This document shows positions 17,901 through 27,500 of a stretch of DNA of 64,000 bases, piece after piece. The notes beneath the pieces are model-generated. The model made no database searches. It saw nothing but the letters and a program-made list of their open reading frames with translations, and was not told the origin of the DNA. Origin of the DNA: Pleurocapsa sp. PCC 7327 (GTDB taxonomy: Bacteria; Cyanobacteriota; Cyanobacteriia; Cyanobacteriales; Microcystaceae); assembly GCF_000317025.1 (NCBI RefSeq), contig NC_019689.1, forward strand, positions 2,085,501 through 2,149,500. The letters are read 5' to 3'. Within the stretch, counting starts at the first letter, position 1, and every line of letters begins with the position of its first letter. A program made the translations under genes and the position numbers.

Positions 17901-18470
17901 GTGGATATTGCGTCTATTATACAGGGGTACGCCCAAGGCTATTTTCTGATGGCGGACGAATCAGGGAAATTAGGCTGGTATACTAGCCATCAGAGAACGC
18001 TAATTCCCCTCGACGATCGCTTTCGCTATCCCAAGTCTTTGCGCCGCGTTTTAAACCAGAAACGTTTTACAGTAGCAATTAATCGAGATTTCCAAGCAGT
18101 ATGTGAAGGATGTGCCAATCGCAAAACGACGTGGATTTCCCCCGAATTGATGAAAATTTATCTTGCACTTCACCAAGCCGGTTGGGCGTATAGCTTTGAA
18201 ACTTGGCAAGGCGACTGCTTGGCAGGCGGAATTTTAGGGATCGTCATCCGAGGAGCGTTTATCGGAGAATCGATGTTTTATCGCATTCCTGAAGGGTCAA
18301 AAGTAGCGATGGTAAAGCTAGTCGAACATCTTAGAGAGCGAGGATTTGTTCTCTTTGACGCTCAATTACAAAATCCTCACTTAGAACGATTTGGCTCTTA
18401 TCTCGTCAGCGATAAAGAATACCAAATTTTGCTACGCAAGGCGTTGGCGCGTCAATGCAAATTTGCATAG
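17901..18470 (+). CDS. aat: Leucyl/phenylalanyl-tRNA--protein transferase
   Basis: A 189-residue GNAT-like enzyme that adds Leu or Phe from aminoacyl-tRNA to proteins with N-terminal Arg or Lys, marking them for ClpS/Clp[49 protein letters not shown] (20 residues shown) and GESMFYR are the family signatures. It lacks part of the N-terminal extension of the E. coli enzyme (about 234 residues); cyanobacterial forms are commonly this short. The GTG at 17901 is the only reasonable start. It is divergent from the 110-residue hypothetical gene. Confidence 0.9.
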   Translation: MDIASIIQGYAQGYFLMADESGKLGWYTSHQRTLIPLDDRFRYPKSLRRVLNQKRFTVAINRDFQAVCEGCANRKTTWISPELMKIYLALHQAGWAYSFETWQGDCLAGGILGIVIRGAFIGESMFYRIPEGSKVAMVKLVEHLRERGFVLFDAQLQNPHLERFGSYLVSDKEYQILLRKALARQCKFA

Positions 18471-18563
18471 GACTGTATCGATCCGGTAGCGATCGCGCGC
18501 GAAATAACAAATTACAATGATAGAAAAGCCCAACTGCATTAGTAAGGTTTGAGGTTCGCTACG

Positions 18564-20864
18564 ATGACCGATTCAACCTTAGACATCAACGTTGCCGCCA
18601 GGGCGCGATCGCGCTCTTTTGATTTCCCTGCTTGGCTGGTATTGATTTGCATTCTCTCTTTTAGCGCTCTGTTGGCAGCAGGGGCAGCAATCTGGAAAAA
18701 TGCTCCCCCCGTGCCGGAAATCATCAGATCTCCCCAACAAGCAATCATCATTACTCAAGCAGAAATTCAAGCCGGACAGGAAACCTATCTGGCTCGTGGG
18801 GGGCAGCATATTGGTAGCGTCTGGGGGCATGGCAGCTATCTCGCTCCCGATTGGACTGCCGACGTACTTCATCGCTGGGGTTTGGCGACTGCTGGCGTAC
18901 TATACGACGGCAAGCCCGATTTTTCTCAGGAGGAGCTAGAGGCTTTATCAGCGCCAGAGCGAGCCAGTTTAATCGCGAAAACGAGCGAACAGTTCAAAAC
19001 CAACCGCTACGATCTGCAAACCCACGAACTGATTCTCACCAGCGAACAAACCCAAGGCTTGCAGAAGGTTTTTGACGACTATCGCGAGTTATTAGCTCGC
19101 GGTTCGGCAATCCACTCCATTCCCAACGGTTGGTTTAAGGACGAGACTCAAATCCACAACGTTACAGCTTTCTTTGTCTGGACTGCTTGGGCAGCAGCAG
19201 CGACTCGTCCGGGTGCCCCTTTTTCCTACACTGCCAACTGGCCCCATGATGACTTAGTTGGCAATCTGGCACCGGGACAATTTCTTGTCTGGTCGATTGT
19301 ATCGGTAGTCGTTCTCATTGCTGGCATTGGGGCATTTTTGTTTGTTTACTTGCAGCAAGAAGAAACCGAAGAAATTCAGCCCGTACCGACTCGTCCGGCG
19401 GTTCGCATTCCCACGCCCAGCCAAAAAGTTACCTCCTTATTTTTTGGGGTGGCGATGGCGCTGTTTTTGACTCAAATTTTGATGGGGATGTTCACTGCCC
19501 ACTATGCAGTGGAAGGAGAGGGGTTTTATGGCATCCCGCTAGCTCGATTTCTTCCTTATGCAGCCTCGCGCACTTGGCACTTGCAATTCGCCCTATTTTG
19601 GATCGCCACTTGCTGGCTGGCAGCCGGACTTTATTTCGCTCCCCGTTTCGGGAATTACGAACCCAAATATCAAGCGGTTGGTAATACCATTCTCCTCGTC
19701 GCTTTAGCGGTTGTTGTCGTCGGTTCTGCAATTGGCACTTGGGAGGCGGTAACTGGCGTTTTGGACGTAAAGAGTAGTTTCTTTTGGGGACACCAAGGGT
19801 ATGAATACATCGAACTGGGACGGGTTTGGCAATTGCTACTCATCGGTGCCATGATATTTTGGGTGTGGCTGATGTACCGCGCCTTCAAACCCGCTCTGCG
19901 CCTAGAAAAAAATCCCACGGGCTTGAGTCACTTTTTCCTCTACAGTGCCATTACCATTCCTCTGTTTTACTCGGTCGGCTTGGCATATAGCAATCGCACT
20001 CCTTTGAGCCTTGCCGAGTATTGGCGCTGGTGGGTAGTTCATCTCTGGGTGGAAGGCTTTTTTGAAGTATTTGCCACGGTCGCTATTGCCTATCTGTGCA
20101 GCGAACTAGGCTTTCTGAAAAAGTCTTCGGCTTTGCGGGCGACTTATCTGACGACCATTTTGTATCTGGGCAGTGGCATTATCGGCACGCTGCACCACCT
20201 GTATTTTTCGGGAACGCCCTCCTTCATTGCCGCAGTGGGATCGGTATTTTCAGCGTTGGAAGTCGTGCCTCTGGCACTGATCGGGTTTGAGATCTTGAGG
20301 ACGCTTAAACTCTCCCAGGAAGCGGAAGGGTTTTATCGCTGGCCGTTGCGCTTTTTTATCGCTACCTGCTTCTGGAATTTGGTGGGTGCGGGCATATTTG
20401 GCTTCTTAATCAACCCGCCAATCGTGCTGTATTATTCTCAGGGATTGAATACCACGCCCATTCACGCCCACGCTGCCCTGTTTGGAGTTTACGGCTGTCT
20501 GGCACTGGCGCTAATGCTGTTTGCTCTGAGGGAATTCGCCCCCGAACCTGCCTGGAATGAGAAGTTGCTGCGCTTTGCTTTCTGGACGATTAACGGTGGC
20601 TTAGTCGGCATGTTGGTGTTTGGTCTGATTCCCAATGGTTTCTATCAACTGGTTCGGTCGATCGAGCAGGGAACCTGGTTTGCTCGCAGTGCTGAAGTCA
20701 TCGGCAGTCCTTGGATGCGATGGACGGTATGGCTGCGGATTCCAGGAGATGTCATTTTTGCCATCGGCGCGCTGACAATGTTTATCTTTACCGTAAGGGC
20801 AATTGTTGCCATCTTCCACTTTCCGGTACAAACCATCCAACCAAAGTTAGAGGCTTCAAGGTAA
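18564..20864 (+). CDS. norB: Quinol-dependent nitric oxide reductase, large subunit (qNOR)
   Basis: A ~766-residue single-chain qNOR that reduces NO to N2O using quinol, in the cytoplasmic or thylakoid membrane. The first helix (WLVLICILSFSALLAAGAAI) leads into the cytochrome-c-like fold without heme-binding CxxCH, with GGQHIGSVWGHGSYLAPDW. About a dozen membrane helices follow. His residues typical of the heme and FeB sites are in HLWVEGFFEVFATVAIAYL, LHHLYFSGTPSF and HAHAALFGVYG. I chose the ATG at 18564 because GAGG lies about 9 nt upstream; a TTG at 18549 in frame is weaker. No norC or nor regulator adjoins. It probably detoxifies NO. Confidence 0.93.
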   Translation: MTDSTLDINVAARARSRSFDFPAWLVLICILSFSALLAAGAAIWKNAPPVPEIIRSPQQAIIITQAEIQAGQETYLARGGQHIGSVWGHGSYLAPDWTADVLHRWGLATAGVLYDGKPDFSQEELEALSAPERASLIAKTSEQFKTNRYDLQTHELILTSEQTQGLQKVFDDYRELLARGSAIHSIPNGWFKDETQIHNVTAFFVWTAWAAAATRPGAPFSYTANWPHDDLVGNLAPGQFLVWSIVSVVVLIAGIGAFLFVYLQQEETEEIQPVPTRPAVRIPTPSQKVTSLFFGVAMALFLTQILMGMFTAHYAVEGEGFYGIPLARFLPYAASRTWHLQFALFWIATCWLAAGLYFAPRFGNYEPKYQAVGNTILLVALAVVVVGSAIGTWEAVTGVLDVKSSFFWGHQGYEYIELGRVWQLLLIGAMIFWVWLMYRAFKPALRLEKNPTGLSHFFLYSAITIPLFYSVGLAYSNRTPLSLAEYWRWWVVHLWVEGFFEVFATVAIAYLCSELGFLKKSSALRATYLTTILYLGSGIIGTLHHLYFSGTPSFIAAVGSVFSALEVVPLALIGFEILRTLKLSQEAEGFYRWPLRFFIATCFWNLVGAGIFGFLINPPIVLYYSQGLNTTPIHAHAALFGVYGCLALALMLFALREFAPEPAWNEKLLRFAFWTINGGLVGMLVFGLIPNGFYQLVRSIEQGTWFARSAEVIGSPWMRWTVWLRIPGDVIFAIGALTMFIFTVRAIVAIFHFPVQTIQPKLEASR

Positions 20865-20995
20865 TAATATCAATTTTCTCTTTTCTGGCTACCGATGAAG
20901 AGAGAAGGAGGTGTGGGGAGTATGGGTGGATTAAACATGGAATTTATAGCAGGCATTTTTGAAAACGGTATAATTTCGGAGCCAACACCGAGATT

Positions 20996-21367
20996 TTAAC
21001 GCCAAAAATATTCAAAAATTCCCATGCCACCGCGAACTTTCGTACTGTTGCGATCGACTTCTTCGGTGAAATTAAGATCGTCGATTTGCGCGACTCGCTC
21101 AAGCGATAGACCGTGGCTAGATTTGATGACTGAGGCGACATCTGGTTGTGCTTGAGTTGACTTGCCCTGCAAGCAGTTATCTTTGAGCAGTCGATTGTAG
21201 GTGCGGTAAGGAATGTAGTGAAGGGGATTGTAACCAGCAAAGCGCAGAATAAGAACGCACGCCCAAGAGTATTTTCCAGCTAGGATTGCTTCGACAATTT
21301 GCTCGAACTGTTCGTTGGTCATAGCTTTGGTCTGTTTGGCTTGGCTATAAGCGAGTTGTTGGCCCAT
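20996..21367 (-). CDS. HetP-like protein
   Basis: A 123-residue protein whose core, [20 protein letters not shown] then [18 protein letters not shown], is to my knowledge the signature of the HetP family. In Anabaena, HetP and its relatives control commitment to heterocyst differentiation. HetP-family genes also occur in cyanobacteria that do not differentiate heterocysts, where their role is unknown. The C-terminal ~60 residues are polar and less conserved. The ATG at 21367 is used; an internal Met begins MTNEQFEQ. No het or pat genes surround it. Confidence 0.75.
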   Translation of the reverse strand: MGQQLAYSQAKQTKAMTNEQFEQIVEAILAGKYSWACVLILRFAGYNPLHYIPYRTYNRLLKDNCLQGKSTQAQPDVASVIKSSHGLSLERVAQIDDLNFTEEVDRNSTKVRGGMGIFEYFWR

Positions 21368-21569
21368 TGTCGCGTTTTCTCCTCAAAGATGACAGTTAGT
21401 TTGAGAGTTCTATTCCGTCAGAATTAACCACAATTGGCAACTGTAGCTTTCCGGATTTTTTAGAAATTTATCTACTTTCCCAAGAAAAATGTTATTTTCT
21501 TTACCATTTATCGGATTTATGACAATATCTGTTACAATCCTTGCGGTTACTGTTCCCTAAAAATAAGTT

Positions 21570-23396
21570 ATGACCGACTACTACGTTTCAACAACAGGTA
21601 GCGACACCAACAATAATTCTGGAACGATTGACCGTCCGTTTGCCACCTTAACCCGTGCTATTTCCCAAGTGAAACCAGGCGATACAATCTATGTGCGCGG
21701 TGGCGTTTATTATCCCGAAAACGGAATCTGGTTAGGTGAGAATCGTTCTGGCACCGAGGATGCTCGCATCGCCATTCGCGCTTTCGAGGGCGAAAAACCT
21801 ATCCTAGATGGCAGCAAGTTGCCCAAAGGGTCTTCTCTCGTTCACCTTGACGGTCAATATATCGATTTTGAAGGCTTTGAAGTTCGTTACGCTCCGAAGA
21901 ATGGGATCTCTGTTTGGGGAGGCGATGATATACGTATCTTAAATAATACCGTACATAATACCTGGGATACGGGGATCTTTGTCGGTTACGATCGGTCTGA
22001 CGCTCGCCCGACAAATATTCTAATTGATGACAACACGGTGTATCGCGCTACCCTCAAGAGCCAAGCTCGTGATTTCTACGGAGGTTGGGGTCAGGGAATT
22101 AGCGGTTTTGGCAACAACATTACGATTACCGATAACCGAGTCTTTAATAACTTCGGTGAAGGAATTGGTATTTCTGGCAGTAAAAATAGAGCCTCTGGAA
22201 ATGTCGTCTACGACAATTACGCGGTCGAAATGTACGTGTTGAACGCGACCGATTCCGTGTTGGAAAACAATCTCATCTATAACACGGGAAATCGCGAGTT
22301 TTGGCGCAGCCAAGATGGAGGAAAAACTTGGCACCCATCGGCAGGAATACAGATGGGCAATGAATTTTCCAGTACTAATGTTCTAGGATCCGAGCTCGAT
22401 CGCAATGTTGTCCGCAACAACATCGTCATTGGTGGGTCAGCAGGTTTTTTCTATGGCAATTACGAAAAAGGCGGCGGTCTGAGAAACACCCAGGTGATTA
22501 ACAACACCTTCTATCAAGGCACCCAGGAGTTACTTCACGTTGACGAGGATGAGGGTCACGTTAATACCACCTTTGCTAACAACATTTTCCATCAAACGAA
22601 TGGAAGGATAATGGCTTATATGCCTAGTCTTGACGGTCTCAATTTTCAGCGCAATCTGTGGTATGATAGCTCAGCAAGAATGGAAACGGCTTCTGTAGAG
22701 GGAGCGAGTTCTGACTTACAAGCCGATCCCTTATTAGTCAAACCGGGTGGCTTTAAAGCCGAAGATTATCAATTGCGGAAAGGCTCCCCTGCCATCGACG
22801 CTGGAACTTCTCAAAATGCTCCCGCTAACGACTATTTAGGCGGCGCGCGCCCGGTTAACGGTTGCCATGACATCGGAGCTTGGGAATTTACTGGCAGCAA
22901 TCCTATTCCTGCTAGCACTGAAGCTAGTGACGATACGCCCACGACGAGTGGCACGGGCAATGACACTCTCGGGGGTGAGGCTGGCGATGACACCCTCATT
23001 GGCGGCAGTGGCAACGATCTTCTAAAAGGCGGCGCGGGCAATGACACCCTCATTGGCGGCAGTGGCAGCGATCGCTTCTACTTCGACATAAACAGTGCTT
23101 TCAATCGAGCCGTTATTGGCGTTGACCGCATTAGGGATTTTGCCTCTAAAACTGACAAAATTATTCTCGATCGCACTACGTTCACGGAATTAAGCGGCAC
23201 TGCAAAAGAGTTTGCTGCTGTTGCCAACGAGACGACAGCAGCCACTAGCGCCGCCAAGATCGTCTATAGTCGCTCTACCGGAAATTTGTTCTACAATCCT
23301 AATAGCTCTGCCAACGGTTTTGGATCGGGAGGACAGTTTGCTGTGTTGAGTAATATTCCAACGCTTACCGCCTCTGATTTTCTCATTCAAGCCTAG
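21570..23396 (+). CDS. Secreted parallel beta-helix protein with RTX repeats
   Basis: A 608-residue exoprotein. The N-terminus YYVSTTGSDTNNNSGTIDRP, then FATLTRAISQVKPGDTIYV, is the start of a right-handed beta-helix of the polysaccharide-lyase/DUF1565 kind. The body has repeated short 'N-x-hydrophobic' rungs (ILNNTVHNT, ITDNRVFNN, LENNLIYNT, VRNNIVIGG). Residues ~465-510 hold nonapeptide calcium repeats (GNDTLGGEAGDDTLIGG, GNDLLKGGAGNDTLIGG). There is no N-terminal signal peptide, so export by a type I system using the C-terminal region is likely. It may bind or cut a surface polysaccharide; no catalytic residues can be assigned. Confidence 0.8.
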   Translation: MTDYYVSTTGSDTNNNSGTIDRPFATLTRAISQVKPGDTIYVRGGVYYPENGIWLGENRSGTEDARIAIRAFEGEKPILDGSKLPKGSSLVHLDGQYIDFEGFEVRYAPKNGISVWGGDDIRILNNTVHNTWDTGIFVGYDRSDARPTNILIDDNTVYRATLKSQARDFYGGWGQGISGFGNNITITDNRVFNNFGEGIGISGSKNRASGNVVYDNYAVEMYVLNATDSVLENNLIYNTGNREFWRSQDGGKTWHPSAGIQMGNEFSSTNVLGSELDRNVVRNNIVIGGSAGFFYGNYEKGGGLRNTQVINNTFYQGTQELLHVDEDEGHVNTTFANNIFHQTNGRIMAYMPSLDGLNFQRNLWYDSSARMETASVEGASSDLQADPLLVKPGGFKAEDYQLRKGSPAIDAGTSQNAPANDYLGGARPVNGCHDIGAWEFTGSNPIPASTEASDDTPTTSGTGNDTLGGEAGDDTLIGGSGNDLLKGGAGNDTLIGGSGSDRFYFDINSAFNRAVIGVDRIRDFASKTDKIILDRTTFTELSGTAKEFAAVANETTAATSAAKIVYSRSTGNLFYNPNSSANGFGSGGQFAVLSNIPTLTASDFLIQA

Positions 23397-23461
23397 ACGC
23401 ATCGGAGGACTTGTATGTATACTTTTGGGGTTTATTGCCAGGTATAAGTCTAACGAAGCAT

Positions 23462-23528
23462 CTGTCAGGATTCTTCAGTACACGGAGCCTGCCCTTGAGC
23501 GTTAGCGAAGGGTTCCGTTCAAAATGAC
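23462..23528. repeat. Degenerate TGTCA...TGACA hairpin
   Basis: CTGTCAGGATTCTTC opens and TTCAAAATGACA closes a loosely palindromic stretch after the exoprotein gene, with AGCGTTAGCGAAGGG inside. It resembles 49527-49597 and the TGTCATTCTAAG...GAAGAATCCC stretch near 8056-8095, suggesting an old dispersed hairpin family. Confidence 0.4.
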
Positions 23529-23532
23529 AAAC

Positions 23533-23655
23533 CATATTAAATCCGGTTGAACAAACATAATAACTAGTAGTGCGAGCTTCTAGCTCGCGTTCGAGCAAGC
23601 ATGAAAAGCGAGCGAGACGTATGCGCTTACGCGCAGGTTACGATGAGCGCACTAC
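23533..23655 (+). repeat. Dispersed repeat, family 2, copy 1
   Basis: This stretch matches the reverse complement of 35456-35560. Shared blocks in order are AAATCCGGTTGAACAA, AGTAGT(G/A)CGA, GCGAGCGAGACGTATGCG, CTTACGCGCA and GCACTAC. It carries the palindrome-like TGCGCTTACGCGCA. The two copies differ by small indels and an ~18-nt insertion here. Confidence 0.65.
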
Positions 23656-23678
23656 CTGATTGACTAACAAATCTTTGT

Positions 23679-23780
23679 CCCCTCATCCCTAAATCCCTTC
23701 TCCCACAAGGAGCGAAGGGGCTTCAGTTCAAAGTCTTAAGTGGAAAGCCTCTCCCAGAGCGGGAGAGGGGTTGGGGTGAG
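23679..23780. repeat. Large imperfect hairpin of CCCTCATCCC/GGGGTGAG type
   Basis: CCCTCATCCCTAAATCCC near the left end pairs with GGGAGAGGGGTTGGGGTGAG at 23761-23780, and inside is a second pairing (CTTCTCCCACAAGG with GAGCGGGAGAGG). This kind of hairpin is common between genes in cyanobacterial genomes. The following T-run is short, so I list it as a repeat, though it may also stop transcription. Confidence 0.6.
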
Positions 23781-23877
23781 AGCGATTTGAGTTTTGTCAC
23801 TCAACTAGGCGCACTGCGCACTACATATTATGGTCAATTAAACGGATTTAATATCATCCCTAAATTCAGCAACGCCA

Positions 23878-24495
23878 CTAGGGGATTTCAACTTCCGACC
23901 AGAGACGCTCTAATTGATATTGCCAAGCGGCTAGAAATCGTTGTCTTTCCTGAGGATCTTGCTGTAAACCGCCGAGCATTCCCTCCTCGTACATGCGCTT
24001 GAGGTTTTGTAGCGTTGCTTCGAGGCTTTGTCCCTGGAGTTTGGCAGCTTTGATAATTTGGCGGATGCGCTTTTCAATCAGTAGGTTGAAACATTCTTCT
24101 AACCCTTTTTCTTTTAAAGACACTAATTTCACGATCGCGCCTTTAAAATCTTCAGTCGTTAGAGTGGGGCAGCTATGTTGAAAAACTCCCCACAAAACAT
24201 CCTGATAGAGCGCATAGCGAACTTCTTGGGTCAGATCGAAGTTAGCTTCGAGGAGCTGCTCTAGAAAGGATTGTACTTCTTGTGCCGGAGCGATCGGCAG
24301 CAATAGCCTCAGCCAAGATTTATCCTCAGAAAGAATGACCAACAAGCGCATTTGAGGAGTATTCACCTGCCACGAGTCGGCAGTAGGCATCTCTACGGTA
24401 TCGACGCCGAAATATTCACTAAGGATGGTTGCGATTTCTTCAGATTGCACGATTAGATTTTTAGTTTTGAATCTAGAACGACTAATTGAGTACAA
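23878..24495 (-). CDS. Conserved hypothetical protein, 205 residues
   Basis: I do not recognise a family with certainty. The first ~115 residues look like an alpha/beta fold: ATILSEYFGVDTVEM, RLLVILSEDKSWLRLLLPI, then AQEVQSFLEQLLEANFDL and RYALYQDVLWGVFQH. That layout recalls YbjN or secretion-chaperone-type (CesT) folds, which is only an inference. The C-terminal half is helical and charged (EKRIRQIIKAAKLQG, LEATLQNLKRMYEEG), like a small coiled-coil interaction tail. No membrane segment or signal is seen. It is a single gene, divergent from the GGDEF-EAL gene. Confidence 0.6.
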   Translation of the reverse strand: MYSISRSRFKTKNLIVQSEEIATILSEYFGVDTVEMPTADSWQVNTPQMRLLVILSEDKSWLRLLLPIAPAQEVQSFLEQLLEANFDLTQEVRYALYQDVLWGVFQHSCPTLTTEDFKGAIVKLVSLKEKGLEECFNLLIEKRIRQIIKAAKLQGQSLEATLQNLKRMYEEGMLGGLQQDPQERQRFLAAWQYQLERLWSEVEIP

Positions 24496-24590
24496 TTTCA
24501 GAAAATGGTGAAATTATAATTTTTTAAAGTTAGCTATCTGAAATTGCGATCGCAGCCCGATAGAGAACTCTAAAGGGTTGAAATCTAAAT

Positions 24591-27500
24591 ATGTTAAGTC
24601 AGATTACTTCAGCCCCGATCGATTATTTAAGTTTGGCGCTCCTCCTGTTAGGATTCGCTAGCTTCTTCTTAGGATATCTGATAAGCCGAAAACAATTAAA
24701 GGCAGCACTGACTCACTCAAAAAAAATTTTCGAGCAAGCGGCGGTAGGAATCGCTCAAATAGCTTGCGATGGCAGATTTTTAGAAGTCAATCAAAGTTTG
24801 TGCGAGCTTCTGGGTTACACTGCCGAAGAACTTTGTCAGTTGCTATTTACCGATATTATTTACCCCGACGATTTTGAATCCGATTGCACCTGGGGGCAAG
24901 GACTTTTAGACGACAAAACATCAAGCTTATTAAAAGAAAAGCGCTACATTCGCAAAGACGGAGCGATTATTTGGTGTCAGATCGCCATCTCGGTAGCACG
25001 CGACAAAGTAGGCAACCCCGAATACTCGATCGCCATCATTACAGATATTAGCGATCGCAAGCGAACAGAAGCAGCCTTGCAAGAAAGCCAAGAACAGTTT
25101 CGCAACTTAGTCGAGACAAGCAGCGATTGGGTATGGGAAGTCAATGAAAACGCGGTTTATACCTATGCTAGTCCCAAAGTTCGGGAACTGCTGGGATACG
25201 AACCGGAAGAAGTCTTGGGCAAAACTCCCTTCGATCTAATGCCCGAAGCAGAAGCTCGTCGGGTGAGTGAGATTTTCACTACCTTCGTAACTCAACAGCT
25301 TCCCTTTCAATGTATAGAAAATACCAACCGCCACAAAGACGGTCGTTTAGTCGTCCTCGAAACCAGCGGAGTTCCGATTTTTGACGCTGATGGCAGATTT
25401 CGGGGATATCGCGGCATCGATCGCGACATTACCCAACGCAAGCAAATAGAAACCGAGCGCCTACAGGCAGAGCAGTTATTGAGGGAGAGTCGAGAACATC
25501 TCAACAATATTCTCAATTCCCTCCAAGATCTCGTCTGGTCGATTTCCCTAGAAACCAACCAATACATCTATATCAACTCCGTCGCCGAAAGCATCTACGG
25601 TCATACCATCTCAGAATTCATAGAAAATCCAAACTTGTGGCTAGAAGCCGTTCATCCCGAAGATCGCCAGCAGGTTGAGACAGCTTCCCGCCTCGTAATC
25701 GAGCAAGGCATAAACAAAGATCTCGAATATAGAATCGTTCGCCCCAATGGAGAAGTGCGTTGGATTCGCGATCGCGCTCAACCGATTTACGACTGCTCTG
25801 GGAAACCGATTCGGATCGATGGGATTGCTACCGATATCACCGAAAAAAAGCATGCCCAACAAGCCTTGCAGCACAGTGAAGCTCGCAATCGCGCGATCGT
25901 CGATGCCATGCCCGATTTGATTATGCGAGTTCGGCAAGATGGTGTGTGTCTTGACTTCATACCCCCAAAAGAGTCAGAGGCAAGGACTTTTCTTCCTATG
26001 GAGAAACATCTGTGTGAGGTATTACCTCCCCAATTATTAAGGAAGCAATTGCAGGCGGTCGAGCGGGCTATAGCTACAGGCGAATTGCAAGTTTACGAGC
26101 ATCAACTAGAAAAATGCGGCAAACTCTCCTACGAAGAGATAAGGATTTCTCCGCTGGGCGAAGAAGAAGCGTTGATCGTAGTACGCGACATTAGCGATCG
26201 CAAACAAGCAGAAATAGATTTACAAGAGAAGGAAGATCGCTTGCAGAAAATTATCAGCACAATTTCCGACGGTTTGCTCGTCGTCGATCTCGATGGCAAG
26301 GTGCGGTTTGTTAACCCGGCTGCCGAATCGCTTTTCGGACTTTCTATGGCAGAACTTTTAGACCGTTCGTTTGGCTTGCCATGCGTAGTCGGAAACATTG
26401 CTGAAATCTGCATCCAACAAAAGACAGGAGAACTAATTACTACTGAAATGCGAGTCAGAGAAATTAACTGGCAAGGAAAAACCGCCTACCTTGTCTCTCT
26501 GCGAGATATTACGGAACGCTACAAAGCCGAACAAGCCCTACAAAAGAGCGAAGAAAAATATCGCCAGATCGTGGAAACGGCAGCCGAAGGAATCTGGGTA
26601 CTCGATCGCGACGGTAACACCAGCTTTGTCAACTCGCAAATGGCTCAGATGCTAGGCTACACCGTCGAGGAAATGATGGGAAAAAATTTATTGGCTTTTC
26701 TCGACGAGGAAGATAGGGCAATTGCTATGGCTCATAGAAAGCGTCACCTTCAAGGAATCCGAGAAAGTTTTGATTTCAAGCTCCGCCGCCAAGATGGAAC
26801 CGATTTATGGACGATTTTATCTAGCAATCCTTTATTTGACAGCGAAGGGAATTATGCCGGAGCGTTGGGCATGATTACAGATATTACCGATCGCAAGCGG
26901 ATAGAGCAGGCACTGTACGAGAGCGAACGACGGCTAGAAGGAATTCTCAGCTCCATTCAAGATGTGGTTTGGTCAGCCTCAGCAACTACATTGAAAACCC
27001 TCTACATGAACCCGACTGCGGAAAAAGTTTTCGGTCGCTCCGCATCGGAGTTTTACAACCATCCCACCCTCTGGTTTAAAATCGTGCATCCAGAGGACAA
27101 AAAACAGGTGAAGCACTATCTCAAACAGCTACACGAGACTGGCAGTCTCGAAATGGAATATCGCATCGTGCGACCCGATGGGGAGGTACGCTGGCTATAT
27201 AATCGCAGTCAAGTCATTTATGATGGTTCGGGCAAAGCCATTCGGATCGACGCCACCGATACTGATATTACAGAACGCAAGCAAGCAGAAGCGCAACTTC
27301 AGCGCAATGCCTTTTACGATCCCCTAACCGACTTACCCAATCGCGCTCTCTTTACCGATCGCTTGGAGCACGCGCTTCAGCGCCTTAAACGGCACCCAGA
27401 GAGTCTATTTGCCGTCCTGTTTCTCGACCTCGATGGTTTTAAACTCATCAACGACAGCTTGGGACATTTGATGGGCGATCGCTTGCTACAAGGTTTTGCC

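Noticed and set aside
23397-23877. Possible CRISPR array in a repeat-rich gap
   Set aside because: The repeats are of different kinds, occur once each, and lack regular spacing; no cas genes are nearby.
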